Below, piece by piece: positions 1 through 9,300 of a DNA stretch of 64,000 bases. A program made the position numbers and the translations under genes. The notes beneath the pieces are model-generated. The model made no database searches, was not told the DNA's origin, and saw nothing but the letters and a program-made list of their open reading frames with translations. How positions within the stretch are numbered: the first letter of the stretch is position 1; each line of letters starts with the position of its first letter. This stretch comes from Sphingorhabdus lutea (GTDB lineage Bacteria; Pseudomonadota; Alphaproteobacteria; Sphingomonadales; Sphingomonadaceae), in the NCBI RefSeq assembly GCF_001889025.1, contig NZ_CP018154.1:2098501-2162500 (forward strand), given 5' to 3'.

Positions 1-2
1 AT

Positions 3-338
3 CAATATAAAAATGCTGCATGGCGGCCCGTTGATATTATAAGCTGGATAAAGGAAGCCGAGGAGAATATTCCCGAAGGTTTTGAAATGCGCAAAGATAT
101 AAAATATAATTTCCGCGAAATGATGGCCAGCTCGCTTATCTGGCGCGATGGGGATGGCAATTGCTGTGCCACGGGCGGCGATGTCTATTTTGATTTTGAT
201 ATAAAGGGTGACATGCTTTCCCCCGTGGCGATGTCATTTAACGAAGCGGCCAAGGGCGCACCACAGACAAAACATATCATGCTAAGCGGTCATAGTGATA
301 AGACAGAGGCGGCAAATGATCTGAATGTTAATAAATAA
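3..338 (+). CDS. C-terminal part of an unrecognised protein, cut by the left edge
   Basis: The reading frame is open from the first bases of the window to the TAA at 336-338, giving about 111 residues with no visible beginning. An internal ATG at 87 has a passable GAAGG upstream and could be a start, but the frame upstream of it reads as ordinary protein (with motifs such as WRPVDII and SWIKEAEE), so truncation by the window edge is more likely. The end of the protein is polar and acidic, with a YFDFDIKGD stretch and no signal peptide, membrane segment or catalytic motif that I recognise. The next gene lies on the other strand 57 bp away. Function unknown. Confidence 0.6.
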   Translation, partial: QYKNAAWRPVDIISWIKEAEENIPEGFEMRKDIKYNFREMMASSLIWRDGDGNCCATGGDVYFDFDIKGDMLSPVAMSFNEAAKGAPQTKHIMLSGHSDKTEAANDLNVNK

Positions 339-395
339 TATAATTATGCGGCATTTAATCAACCCATCCCATATCAAACATTAAGCGTGATAATT

Positions 396-971
396 TTATA
401 TTTTAAGGGTCGCATCCACCAATTGCGACATGGATGATAAAATTTGCGCGTCCCAATCATCAAATTGCAGCACATCATTCACGCCGTGCAAATATATGCT
501 GACATATCCATGAACCAGCGCCCATATCTTCAACGCCATTTTCTGTTTTTCTGATAGGCTAGCAGTTTCTGGCAATAATTTGGCGGCTATATCGACTAAT
601 CGCCCAAATGCCCTTGCCTCTGCCTTTCTTGCATCTTCGCCCGGGCTGTAATCAGCTCCGCTGCCGCCAAAAATCAACCTATATTCCGCCTGATATTGGC
701 GAGCCATATCAATATATCCCTGCGTTCCGGCAATTGCAGCCTGCCTAGGATTTTCCATCTTGCTGGCCGCCTCCATCGCATCATAAACATGGCCAAATCC
801 TTGAATATATAATGCATCCAGCAGCCCCTGTTTCCCGTTAAAATAGCTGTAAATCCCCATGGTGGAAACCCCTGCCATTTTGGCAATGACCCGCAGGCTA
901 AGCCCTGCTGGCCCTTTTTCCAGCAAGATTTGCGATGCGGCGTTTAATATTTTTTCTTCCTGACTTGGCAT
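396..971 (-). CDS. TetR/AcrR family transcriptional regulator
   Basis: A 191-residue protein of usual TetR length. The N-terminal helix-turn-helix lies at about residues 25-46 (VIAKMAGVSTMGIYSYF), the standard TetR fold with its conserved Gly-Ile-Tyr-x-Tyr-Phe. The rest is a helical ligand-binding and dimerisation domain of the type often found with regulators of oxidoreductases and efflux. It is divergent from the flavoprotein gene at 1083, and the 111-bp gap holds two perfect copies of a TATAAC-N3-GTTATA palindrome. By family knowledge this arrangement suggests repression of both its own gene and the flavoprotein gene, released by a small ligand. The ligand cannot be read from the sequence. 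Confidence 0.9.
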   Translation of the reverse strand: MPSQEEKILNAASQILLEKGPAGLSLRVIAKMAGVSTMGIYSYFNGKQGLLDALYIQGFGHVYDAMEAASKMENPRQAAIAGTQGYIDMARQYQAEYRLIFGGSGADYSPGEDARKAEARAFGRLVDIAAKLLPETASLSEKQKMALKIWALVHGYVSIYLHGVNDVLQFDDWDAQILSSMSQLVDATLKI

Positions 972-996
972 AAAATTATCTTCAATTGCAAATGGC

Positions 997-1023
997 TTGA
1001 CATAAATATAACGGCGTTATAAT
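997..1023 (+). promoter_or_regulatory. Candidate sigma-70 promoter of the flavoprotein gene
   Basis: TTGACA at 997-1002 and TATAAT at 1018-1023 are perfect consensus hexamers, but the spacer is 15 bp, shorter than the optimum. A second TATAAT lies at 1041-1046. The first TetR-type palindrome (1007-1021) sits between and over these elements, where a repressor would block RNA polymerase. The transcript would begin about 50 bp before the ATG at 1083. Confidence 0.5.
1007..1021. promoter_or_regulatory. Operator 1, TATAAC-N3-GTTATA
   Basis: A perfect 6-bp inverted repeat with a 3-bp centre (GGC) in the gap between the TetR gene and the flavoprotein gene. Its size and symmetry are typical of TetR-family operators. 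It overlaps the candidate promoter. Assignment to the neighbouring TetR protein is inference from position. Confidence 0.75.
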
Positions 1024-1029
1024 CATGTA

Positions 1030-1044
1030 TATAACAGTGTTATA
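1030..1044. promoter_or_regulatory. Operator 2, TATAAC-N3-GTTATA
   Basis: A second perfect copy of the same palindrome with centre AGT. Its arms are identical to operator 1 and its centre lies 23 bp away, about two helical turns, so two dimers could bind on the same face of the DNA. It overlaps a TATAAT at 1041-1046. Confidence 0.75.
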
Positions 1045-1082
1045 ATCATTTATATCATATACTCAAGCGCAAAGGAAATATC

Positions 1083-2483
1083 ATGCCCGTCCAAGTAAAC
1101 GCAGACTATGTCATCATCGGCAGCGGCGCAATTGGCATGGCCTTTGCCGATATTATTTTAAGCGAGTCCGACGCGACAATGATAATCATCGACCGCTATG
1201 CAAAACCAGGCGGCCATTGGAATGTCGCCTATCCCTTTGTTCAATTGCACCAACCAGCATCATTTTACGGCGTTTCTTCAAAGGAATTAAGCGGCGGCCG
1301 ATTGGAAAAGGGCGGATTAAATGACGGATTGGCAGAGCTTTCCAGCGGCGCAGAGGTTAGCGCATATTTTGACGATGTCATGCGCCATACATTTCTGCCC
1401 AGTGGCCGTGTGCAATATTTCCCCATGTGCGATTATATGGGCGATGGGAAATTTATTTCAAAAATTAACGGCGATGAAAATCATGTCACTGCAAATAAAA
1501 AAATGGTCGATGCCACTTTTTTGAAAACCAGCGTCCCCGCCACGCATAAACCCAATTTCGATATTGCCGAAAATGTCCGTTTCATCCCCCTTAATAATTT
1601 ACCACAGGTGGAAAAAGCGCCCGATGGATATGTGGTCATTGGCGCAGGCAAAACGGGAATTGACGCCTGTTTATGGTTGCTTGAAAATGGAGTAAATCCG
1701 GATAAGATCAAATGGATTGTTAACCGCGATGCGTGGTTGCTTGACCGGAAAAACACCCAAATGAGTGATGAATTTTTCTTTGACACATTGGGCACACAGG
1801 CCGCCATGATGGAGGCGATAGCAGAGGCAGAAACCCCCGAAGATATGTTCAAACGCCTTGAACAATGTGGATATTTTTTGCGTATCGACACAAATGTCGA
1901 ACCGCAAATGTTCCACGCAGCCACCATTTCCCAATTGGAGGTTGAACAATTGCGCCGCATTAAAAATGTCGTCCGCATGGGCCATGTTACATCCATTACG
2001 GCCAATGAAATTCAAATGGAAAAGGGAAATATAGCGACCAGCGCCAATATTTTACATATTGATTGTTCCGCCCGCGCCATTCCGCAAACTCAGGAAAAAC
2101 CAATTTTTCAAGGTGATTTAATCACCCCGCAACTGGTGCGCCCCTATCAACCGGTGTTCAGCGCCGCCTTGGTCGCCCATGCCGAATTAACCTATGCCAA
2201 TGATAAGGAAAAAAACCATATTTGCGGGCTTGTCCCCCTGCCCAATTCAACTTTTGATTTTATCCGTTTTACCGCTGCGGCCTTTATGAACCAATATCAT
2301 TGGTCACAGGATAAGGATTTAAGCAAATGGATTGCCGATAACCGTTTGGACGGGGCAAGCAATTTGGTCAAAAATATTAAACCCGATGATCATGATAAAA
2401 TCGCAGTGATGAAACGCATCCGCGCCGCCGGCCCTCTTGCCGTCGCCAAATTAATGGCGTTTCAAATGGGAACCAAAAATTGA
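1083..2483 (+). CDS. FAD/NAD(P)-binding flavoprotein, monooxygenase-like
   Basis: A 466-residue protein with an N-terminal FAD Rossmann motif (GSGAIG, residues 13-18), an Asp at the end of the second strand, and GGHW at about 43-46 as in flavin-containing monooxygenases. A second dinucleotide motif (GAGKTG) begins near residue 187 and would bind NAD(P)H. The Baeyer-Villiger fingerprint FxGxxxHxxxWP is absent, so it belongs to the wider pyridine nucleotide-disulfide oxidoreductase/FMO superfamily and the substrate is unknown. The start has a good Shine-Dalgarno (AAAGGAAA). It is divergent from a TetR regulator with two operator palindromes, so it is probably an inducible enzyme for a hydrophobic or foreign compound. 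That role is inference. Confidence 0.85.
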   Translation: MPVQVNADYVIIGSGAIGMAFADIILSESDATMIIIDRYAKPGGHWNVAYPFVQLHQPASFYGVSSKELSGGRLEKGGLNDGLAELSSGAEVSAYFDDVMRHTFLPSGRVQYFPMCDYMGDGKFISKINGDENHVTANKKMVDATFLKTSVPATHKPNFDIAENVRFIPLNNLPQVEKAPDGYVVIGAGKTGIDACLWLLENGVNPDKIKWIVNRDAWLLDRKNTQMSDEFFFDTLGTQAAMMEAIAEAETPEDMFKRLEQCGYFLRIDTNVEPQMFHAATISQLEVEQLRRIKNVVRMGHVTSITANEIQMEKGNIATSANILHIDCSARAIPQTQEKPIFQGDLITPQLVRPYQPVFSAALVAHAELTYANDKEKNHICGLVPLPNSTFDFIRFTAAAFMNQYHWSQDKDLSKWIADNRLDGASNLVKNIKPDDHDKIAVMKRIRAAGPLAVAKLMAFQMGTKN

Positions 2484-2509
2484 AAATAAAAATTAAACCA
2501 CCATCAAAG

Positions 2510-2596
2510 TGGTGCCCAAAAGAGGACTCGAACCTCCACATCCTTGCGAATACTAGCACCTGAAGCTAGCGCGTCTACCAATTCCGCCATTTGGGC
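2510..2596 (-). tRNA. tRNA-Leu (anticodon CAG)
   Basis: Read on the minus strand, the 7-bp acceptor stem GCCCAAA pairs with TTTGGGC, followed by A and an encoded CCA at 2510-2512. The D-arm has GGTAGAC. The anticodon stem is GCTAGC/GCTAGT with loop TTCAGGT, so the anticodon is CAG, which reads CUG leucine codons. A long variable arm (a class II tRNA feature) and a T-arm with GGTTCGAGTCC follow. The length is 87 nt with CCA. It lies 26 bp beyond the end of the flavoprotein gene, on the opposite strand. Confidence 0.97.
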
Positions 2597-2908
2597 ATAT
2601 CAACGCCGTAAAACCGGCGGCGATTAGACGGTTTCATTTAATTACAAAATTCCACTTGTCAACGCATTACTACCTTATATTGGGCGCGTGATTATATATT
2701 AGATTTGGGCTATATATTGCGAGGGCGCAGAGTAATTATGAAAGCCAAAGATAAATTAAGCGCCGCATTGTCCGTTATTTTATCATAATATATAGCAATA
2801 TGTCCGATATGCTTGCCATTGGGCCGAAAAATGTGCAAAGCCAGCAATGAAAAAATGGCCAAATATAAAATTTTGGCTGACCTGTTGATAATTCGGAGAA
2901 AACCAACC
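2597..2908. other. Non-coding gap between tRNA-Leu and the NDUFA9-like gene
   Basis: About 310 bp. The left part holds the candidate tRNA promoter. The rest is AT-rich and probably contains the promoter of the gene at 2909. The downstream frame can be extended leftwards to a TTG at 2813, but those extra residues do not look like the family. I see no RNA gene or repeat here. Confidence 0.5.
2636..2662 (-). promoter_or_regulatory. Candidate promoter of tRNA-Leu
   Basis: On the minus strand a perfect TTGACA lies at 2662-2657. The best -10 is TTAAAT at about 2641-2636 with a 15-bp spacer; TAAATG with a 16-bp spacer is an alternative. The -35 is strong and the -10 weak. The element lies about 40 bp upstream of the tRNA 5' end. 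Confidence 0.4.
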
Positions 2909-3874
2909 GTGCAATCGCTTAATCCGCAGCTTAATTTATTGGAAAATAAACTTGTCACCATTTTTGGCGGCAATGGATTTTTGGGCCATTATGTTGCCCA
3001 AGCTTTTTTGAAAAAGGGCGCGCGGGTGCGCATTGCATCACGCAATCCCAAAAGCTCTTATAATATTAAACCATTGGGAAATTTAGGACAAACGCAATTT
3101 GTTCAATGTGATATATTAAATGTGGATCAGGTGGCCCGTGCCATGATGAATTGCGATATTGCAATCAACCTAGTCGGCGTTTTTGGAAACGAAATGGCCG
3201 CAGTGAATGGCGAAGGCGCGGCAAATATTGCCGCCATTGCAGCACAGCAGAATATTGCGTCATTGGTGCATATTTCCGCTATTGGCGCAGATATTGAATC
3301 GCCGGCGAAATATGGCCGCAGTAAAGCCGCAGGTGAACAGGCTGTCCTGAAAAACTATCCCAATGCTGCGATTATTCGCCCTTCAATTATTTTTGCCACC
3401 GAAGATAATTTCATCAATCGTTTTGCAAAATTGATCAGTTTATTTCCCGTGATGCCAATTTTTGGGGCGGCAACGAAATTTCAGCCTATTTTTGCTGGCG
3501 ACCTTGCCAATGTCATTTGCGCTGCATCGGTGAATAATGATTTTTCAGGGCAAATATTGGATGCTGGCGGCCCAGATATTTTGAGCATGAGCGAGTTAAA
3601 CCATTGGATAGCGCAGGAAACGGGTCGCAACCCGTTATTTGTTGACGTGCCCGCACCCATTGGCAAGGCATTTGCGATTGCGACCGGATGGTTGCCCTTT
3701 GCCCCGATAAATCATGATCAATATAAAATGTTGCAATCGGATAATATTGTGCGTGCGGACAAGGACGCAGTTTCATTGGCGGGCATTACCCCCATGCCGA
3801 TGCGATCATTGGTTGATGGCTGGCTTGATCTATATCGCCAACATGGCCGTTTTTCAGGATTAAAAAGAGCATGA
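2909..3874 (+). CDS. Complex I NDUFA9-like NAD(P)-binding protein (atypical SDR)
   Basis: A 321-residue protein from the GTG at 2909, chosen because GGAGAAA precedes it at good spacing and the family begins just before the Rossmann strand. The frame extends upstream to a TTG at 2813, and ATGs at 2831 and 2855 are alternatives. The glycine motif GGNGFLG (residues 20-26) and a YxxxK-like pair near 135 and 139 mark an extended or atypical SDR. The family resembles the eukaryotic complex I accessory subunit NDUFA9, which binds NADPH and is structural rather than catalytic. In sphingomonads such genes usually precede uppP, as here, where the two overlap by 4 bp (ATGA). Confidence 0.85.
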   Translation: MQSLNPQLNLLENKLVTIFGGNGFLGHYVAQAFLKKGARVRIASRNPKSSYNIKPLGNLGQTQFVQCDILNVDQVARAMMNCDIAINLVGVFGNEMAAVNGEGAANIAAIAAQQNIASLVHISAIGADIESPAKYGRSKAAGEQAVLKNYPNAAIIRPSIIFATEDNFINRFAKLISLFPVMPIFGAATKFQPIFAGDLANVICAASVNNDFSGQILDAGGPDILSMSELNHWIAQETGRNPLFVDVPAPIGKAFAIATGWLPFAPINHDQYKMLQSDNIVRADKDAVSLAGITPMPMRSLVDGWLDLYRQHGRFSGLKRA

Positions 3875-4671
3875 ACGATATTATTACCGCAATCATCCTT
3901 GGCATTGTCGAAGGATTAACCGAATTTCTGCCCGTTTCCTCCACCGGTCATTTAATTTTGGCAACGGAGTTAATGGGATATGATGCGCAAAAATGGGCCA
4001 TATTTAACATTGCCATTCAACCTGGCGCGATTTTGGCGATTGTGGTGCTTTATTGGCGGACATTTATGGATGTCTTAAAGGGCCTATTTTCTTTAGAAGC
4101 TGGTGCGATAGCATTTACCCGCAATTTATTATTGGCATTTTTCCCTGCGGTTATATTGGGATTGACATTTGGCGATGCCATTGAATTGATGTTGGAAAAT
4201 GCGATTTTGGTGTGCTGGTCACTCATCATTGGTGGATTTGCCATTTTGGTGGTGGAAAAATATGCAAAGCCAAAGGAATCAGGCGGCATTGCGGCTATGC
4301 CCGCCAAAAAATCGGCGATGATCGGCCTTATCCAATGTCTTGCCATGATACCAGGGGTCAGCCGTTCCGGCGCAACCATATTGGGCGCAATGGCCATGGG
4401 CGTTGACCGCAAAACCGCCGCAGAGTTTAGCTTTTTCCTTGCCCTGCCCACCTTAACCGGCGCGACAATATTGCAAATGTTCAAACATCGCAGCGAAATT
4501 ACAACCGACGACCTTAGCTTAATTGGCATAGGTTTTGTCGTATCCTTCATCGTTGCCATCATCGTGGTAAAAGGTTTTTTGGCTGTCATCACACGCTATG
4601 GCTTTGCACCCTTTGCTTGGTATAGAATCGCTGCTGGTGCAGCGGGCCTTATCTGGCTTACAGTCATATAG
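3871..4671 (+). CDS. uppP: Undecaprenyl-diphosphatase
   Basis: An integral membrane phosphatase that removes a phosphate from undecaprenyl diphosphate to recycle the lipid carrier for peptidoglycan and other envelope polymers. It has 266 residues, the usual length, and is mostly hydrophobic. The two family signatures are present: EGLTEFLPVSSTGH (residues 14-27) and PGVSRSGAT (161-169), which supply the catalytic Glu, Ser, His and Arg. It starts inside the stop of the NDUFA9-like gene, so the two are translationally coupled. It is also called the bacitracin-resistance protein. Confidence 0.97.
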   Translation: MNDIITAIILGIVEGLTEFLPVSSTGHLILATELMGYDAQKWAIFNIAIQPGAILAIVVLYWRTFMDVLKGLFSLEAGAIAFTRNLLLAFFPAVILGLTFGDAIELMLENAILVCWSLIIGGFAILVVEKYAKPKESGGIAAMPAKKSAMIGLIQCLAMIPGVSRSGATILGAMAMGVDRKTAAEFSFFLALPTLTGATILQMFKHRSEITTDDLSLIGIGFVVSFIVAIIVVKGFLAVITRYGFAPFAWYRIAAGAAGLIWLTVI

Positions 4672-4691
4672 GTCCGATGCGGCCTTAAAAT

Positions 4692-4719
4692 TTGCCAAAT
4701 TTTGTAATTTTATTATATA
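4692..4719 (+). promoter_or_regulatory. Candidate promoter of gltDB
   Basis: TTGCCA at 4692-4697 and TATATA at 4714-4719 are separated by 16 bp, in the 159-bp gap before gltD. This would give a leader of about 100 nt. The leader holds short palindromes such as CATAG-N5-CTATG near 4750 but no recognised riboswitch. Confidence 0.35.
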
Positions 4720-4830
4720 GACCTTTGCGAAATGTCATTTTTTAGGTAAGCATAGCTGTCCTATGTGTCGTTTTTGGGGTGACGCGCTCTTTTTGTGATG
4801 TTATTTGCGCCTTTCTTGAAAGGGCAGATA

Positions 4831-6273
4831 ATGGCAAAAGAGAAATTATTAAAATTTGTAGATGTAGGTCAAAAATTTCCTGAAAAACGCGGTGCAGAAT
4901 TGCGCGCAAAGGATTTTCAGGAAATATCCAATAGATATAATGACGCAGATGCAAATGAACAGGCATCGCGTTGTTCGCAATGCGGTGTGCCCTATTGCAC
5001 CGTCCATTGCCCTTTGCATAATCATATTCCCGATTGGCTGAAATTAACCGCTGAGGGTCGTTTGCAAGAGGCATATGAAATGTCGGCCATGACATCGTCT
5101 ATGCCCGAAATTTGCGGCCGCATCTGCCCGCAGGATCGCCTTTGTGAAGGCAATTGCGTCATTGAATTTTCCGGTCATGACGCAGTCACCATTGGTTCGG
5201 TGGAAAAATATATCACCGATACCGCATGGGAAAATGGATGGGTAGAAGATATTATCTGCGCCACAAAAACCGGCATAAAGGTTGCGATTATTGGATCAGG
5301 TCCTGGCGGTTTAACCGCCGCCGAAGGATTGGCTGCATTGGGCCATGAAATTCACATTTATGAACGAAGCGACCGCGCGGGCGGCCTTCTTACCTATGGC
5401 ATTCCTGGTTTTAAATTGGAAAAAGAGGTTGTCACCCGCCGGATAGATCGTCTTAAAAAAGCAGGGATTATTTTCCATCTAAACGCCGATATTGGCGGCG
5501 ATGTTAAATTTTCCGATTTACGCAAAATGCATGACATGGTCCTTATCGCCACGGGCGTGTATAAATCACGTGAGGCGAAAATTAAGGGCGAGGATGCCAG
5601 CGGCGTTGAAAAAGCATTGGATTATTTATCCATTTCCAACCGCAAATATTTTGGCGATGATGTTCCCGAATTTGACAATGGACGATTTGATGCCAAGGGC
5701 AAAAATATTGTCGTTATTGGCGGCGGCGACACCGCCATGGACTGTGTTCGCACCGCCATTCGCCAAGGGGCAAATTCGGTTAAATGCCTATATCGCCGTG
5801 ACAAGGAAAATATGCCTGGCTCTGCTCGCGAGGTGAAAAATGCCGAGGAAGAAGGCGTTGAATTTGTCTGGTTAACCTCCCCTGCTGAAATCATTGTTGA
5901 AAATGGCAAGGCGGCGGGCGTGTCGGCAAATATGATGCGTCTTGGCCCACCCGATTCATCGGGCCGCCGTGCGCCGGAAATTGACCCAAATGGCGGACAA
6001 GAAATCGCCGCCGATATGGTTATTATGGCGCTTGGCTTTGAGCCTGAGAACCTGCCTAAATTATTTGATGCCGAGGAATTGGCCGTCACCCGTTGGGGCA
6101 CAATAAGAGCGGATCATAAAAATATGATGACCAATTTAGACGGGGTTTTTGCCATTGGAGATATTGTTCGCGGGGCCAGTTTGGTTGTGTGGGCAATTCG
6201 CGATGGCCGCGATGTCACCCAATATATGCACCAATGGGCAAAGTCTCAAAAAAAAGCCGCATTGGCTGCTTAA
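4831..6273 (+). CDS. gltD: Glutamate synthase (NADPH) small subunit
   Basis: The beta subunit of glutamate synthase takes electrons from NADPH through FAD and iron-sulfur clusters and passes them to GltB for the glutamine plus 2-oxoglutarate to two glutamate reaction. The start at 4831 (MAKEKLL) gives 480 residues; the frame runs 12 codons further upstream without a good ribosome site. The N-terminal ferredoxin-like domain has C48, C51, C56 and C60, then a second cluster (CGRICPQDRLCEGNC). The FAD motif GSGPGG is at 155-160 and the NADPH motif GGGDT begins near 297. It lies 52 bp before gltB in the same orientation, so the operon order is gltD-gltB. Confidence 0.96.
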   Translation: MAKEKLLKFVDVGQKFPEKRGAELRAKDFQEISNRYNDADANEQASRCSQCGVPYCTVHCPLHNHIPDWLKLTAEGRLQEAYEMSAMTSSMPEICGRICPQDRLCEGNCVIEFSGHDAVTIGSVEKYITDTAWENGWVEDIICATKTGIKVAIIGSGPGGLTAAEGLAALGHEIHIYERSDRAGGLLTYGIPGFKLEKEVVTRRIDRLKKAGIIFHLNADIGGDVKFSDLRKMHDMVLIATGVYKSREAKIKGEDASGVEKALDYLSISNRKYFGDDVPEFDNGRFDAKGKNIVVIGGGDTAMDCVRTAIRQGANSVKCLYRRDKENMPGSAREVKNAEEEGVEFVWLTSPAEIIVENGKAAGVSANMMRLGPPDSSGRRAPEIDPNGGQEIAADMVIMALGFEPENLPKLFDAEELAVTRWGTIRADHKNMMTNLDGVFAIGDIVRGASLVVWAIRDGRDVTQYMHQWAKSQKKAALAA

Positions 6274-6325
6274 ACCATAATCCACCCAATATTTCCGGCC
6301 TAATTGGCCAAAATGGACAAAAGAT

Positions 6326-9300
6326 ATGACAACAAATTTTCCAACTGCTGAACATGAACGCATGGCCAATGAAGGCATGTATCGCCCCGAATTTGAAGGT
6401 GATGCGTGCGGCGTCGGCCTTATCGCCGCGACAGATGGCAATGCATCGCGCCGTGTGGTGGTGGCCGCCATTGATGCGTTAAAGGCTGTGTGGCACAGGG
6501 GCGCGGTGGACGCAGATGGGAAAACCGGCGATGGCGCGGGTATCCATGTGGATTTGCCCGTGCGATTTTTTGACGATGCCATTGCGGCAAGCGGTCATGC
6601 GGTACAGCCAAATCATTTGGCGGTGGGCATGATTTTCCTGCCCCGCACAGATTTAAATGCACAGGAAACATGCCGCACCTTGGTGGAATCTGAACTTATC
6701 GCGGCGGGATATACCATTTATGGATGGCGGCAAGTGCCCGTCAATGTGTCGGTTATTGGGGATAAGGCACAGCGCACCCGCCCCGAAATTGAACAAATTA
6801 TGATTGCCGGTCCGTTGCCGGAGGAACAATCACGCGCAGAATTTGAAAAACAATTATATCTGGTCCGCCGCCGGATTGAAAAACAGGTTATCGCCGCACA
6901 GGTAAATGATTTTTATATCTGCTCTCTTTCCAACCAATCCATTATTTATAAGGGGCTGTTTCTGGCCGAAAGCCTATCCGATTTTTATCCTGATTTACAG
7001 GATGATCGCTTTATCAGCCGCGTGGCCATTTTCCACCAAAGATATAGCACCAATACATTCCCCCAATGGTGGTTGGCCCAACCATTTCGCCAATTGGCCC
7101 ATAATGGCGAAATTAACACCATAAGGGGCAATAAAAATTGGATGAAAAGCCATGAAATAAAAATGGCCAGCCTTGCCTTTGGTGATCATTCCAACGACAT
7201 TAAACCTGTTATCCCTGCCGGATCATCCGATACCGCCGCATTGGACGCGGTGTTTGAAACATTGGTCCGTTCGGGCAAGGAAGCACCAACCGCCAAATTG
7301 ATGCTGATCCCAGAGGCATGGCACAGCAATAGCGACCTGCCCGAAACGCATAAGGCAATGTATCAATATATGGCGAGCGTGATGGAACCATGGGATGGTC
7401 CTGCCGCACTTGCCATGGTTGATGGCAAATGGGCGCTTGCTGGGGTTGACCGCAATGCGCTACGCCCGCTGCGTTATTCAATTACCAATGATAATCTTCT
7501 GGTCATCGGTTCTGAAACCGGCATGGTTGTTCTGCCCGAAAGCAGCGTGATTGAAAAAGGCCGCCTTGGCCCAGGGCAAATGATTGCCGTTAATTTGGAT
7601 GAAGGCGCGGTATATCGTGACAAGGATTTAAAAGACCGTACTGCCAATGAACAGGATTATACCGCATTGGTAAAAGGGTTTCGTAATATTAACGATCTGC
7701 CCTTGGCCGATGATGATGCATCATTTAACTGGGACAAGGCAGAATTAACCCGCCGGCAAGTCGCCGCTGGCATGACATTGGAAGATGTCGAAATGGTCCT
7801 TGCCCCCATGGCTGAAGATGCCAAGGAAGCCATTGGGTCAATGGGCGATGACAGCCCGCTTGCCGTGGTAAGTGATAAGCCGCGTTTAATCAGCCAATTT
7901 TTCCGCCAAAATTTTAGCCAAGTGACCAACCCGCCAATTGACAGTTTGCGCGAACGTCATGTGATGAGCCTGAAAACTCGTTTTTCCAACCTTGCCAATA
8001 TTTTGGATGAAAAAAGCCAAAATGAAGATGTGCTGGTATTGGAAAGCCCGGTTTTAACCAATAAGGATTGGGTGCGCCTGTCCAAGGCATTTACCAAAGT
8101 GGTGGCGCATATTGATTGCTGTTATGATCCCGAAAGCGGGGTAAATGGCATGCGCGCGGCGATTGCACGGATTAGGGAAGAAGCGGAAAATGCCGTCCGC
8201 ACGGGCAAAACCGAATTATTCCTGTCCGATGAAAATATCGGCCCTGATAAAATCTCCATACCCATGGTGCTGGCCGCAGCTGCGGTGCACACCCATTTGG
8301 TTCGCAAGGGACTGCGCAGCTATTCCTCCGTCAATGTGCGTTCTTCGGAATGTTTGGATACCCATTATTTTGCCGTGTTAATTGGCGTTGGCGCGACAAC
8401 GGTTAATGCTTATGTGGCCGAACAATCAATTGTCGATCGTCATAATCGCGGTTTGTTGGACGGATTTACCCTTGAACAGGCGATTGAAAATTACCGTGTG
8501 GCGGTGAATGAGGGATTGTTAAAAATCCTATCCAAAATGGGCATTGCCGTTATTTCCAGCTATCGCGGCGGATATAATTTCGAAGCCGTAGGATTAAGCC
8601 GCGCCTTGGTGAATGAGCTTTTCCCCGGAATGCCGACCAAAATATCAGGTGAAGGCTATGCCTCCTTATTCCTCAATTCACAAATGCGCCATGAACAGGC
8701 ATATGAAAGCGGGGCAATCCGCCTGCCCATTGGTGGGTTTTATAAGGCCCGCCATGGTGGCGAAACCCATGCCTATTCCGCCGGCGTTATGCATTTATTG
8801 CAAAGCTCCGTCGCCAATGACAGCTATTCCACCTATTTGCAATTTTCCCAAGCGGTAAAGGAAATGCCGCCCGTATATTTACGCGATTTGATGGAATTTA
8901 ACTATATTAACAAAGCTGTGCCAATTGACGATGTGGAGGCGATTACCGAAATTCGTAAACGCTTTATCACCCCGGGGATGAGCCTTGGCGCTTTATCGCC
9001 AGAGGCGCATGAAACATTGGCCATTGCCATGAACCGAATTGGCGCAAAGGCAGTTTCGGGCGAAGGCGGCGAAGATAGCAGCCGCTATACCCCCTATCCC
9101 AATGGTGATAATGCGAACAGCGTGATTAAACAGGTGGCATCGGGCCGTTTTGGCGTTACCGCCGAATATTTGGGGTCATGCGATGAGATTGAAATAAAGG
9201 TTGCCCAAGGTGCAAAGCCTGGCGAAGGCGGGCAATTACCCGGTTTTAAAGTAACCGAATTTATTGCAAAACTGCGCCATTCAACCCCCGGTGTAACCTT

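Noticed and set aside
1481..2005. 174-codon open frame on the minus strand inside the flavoprotein gene
   Set aside because: It lies fully opposite a gene with clear FAD and NAD(P) motifs, has no recognisable domain or ribosome site, and is a codon-bias shadow.
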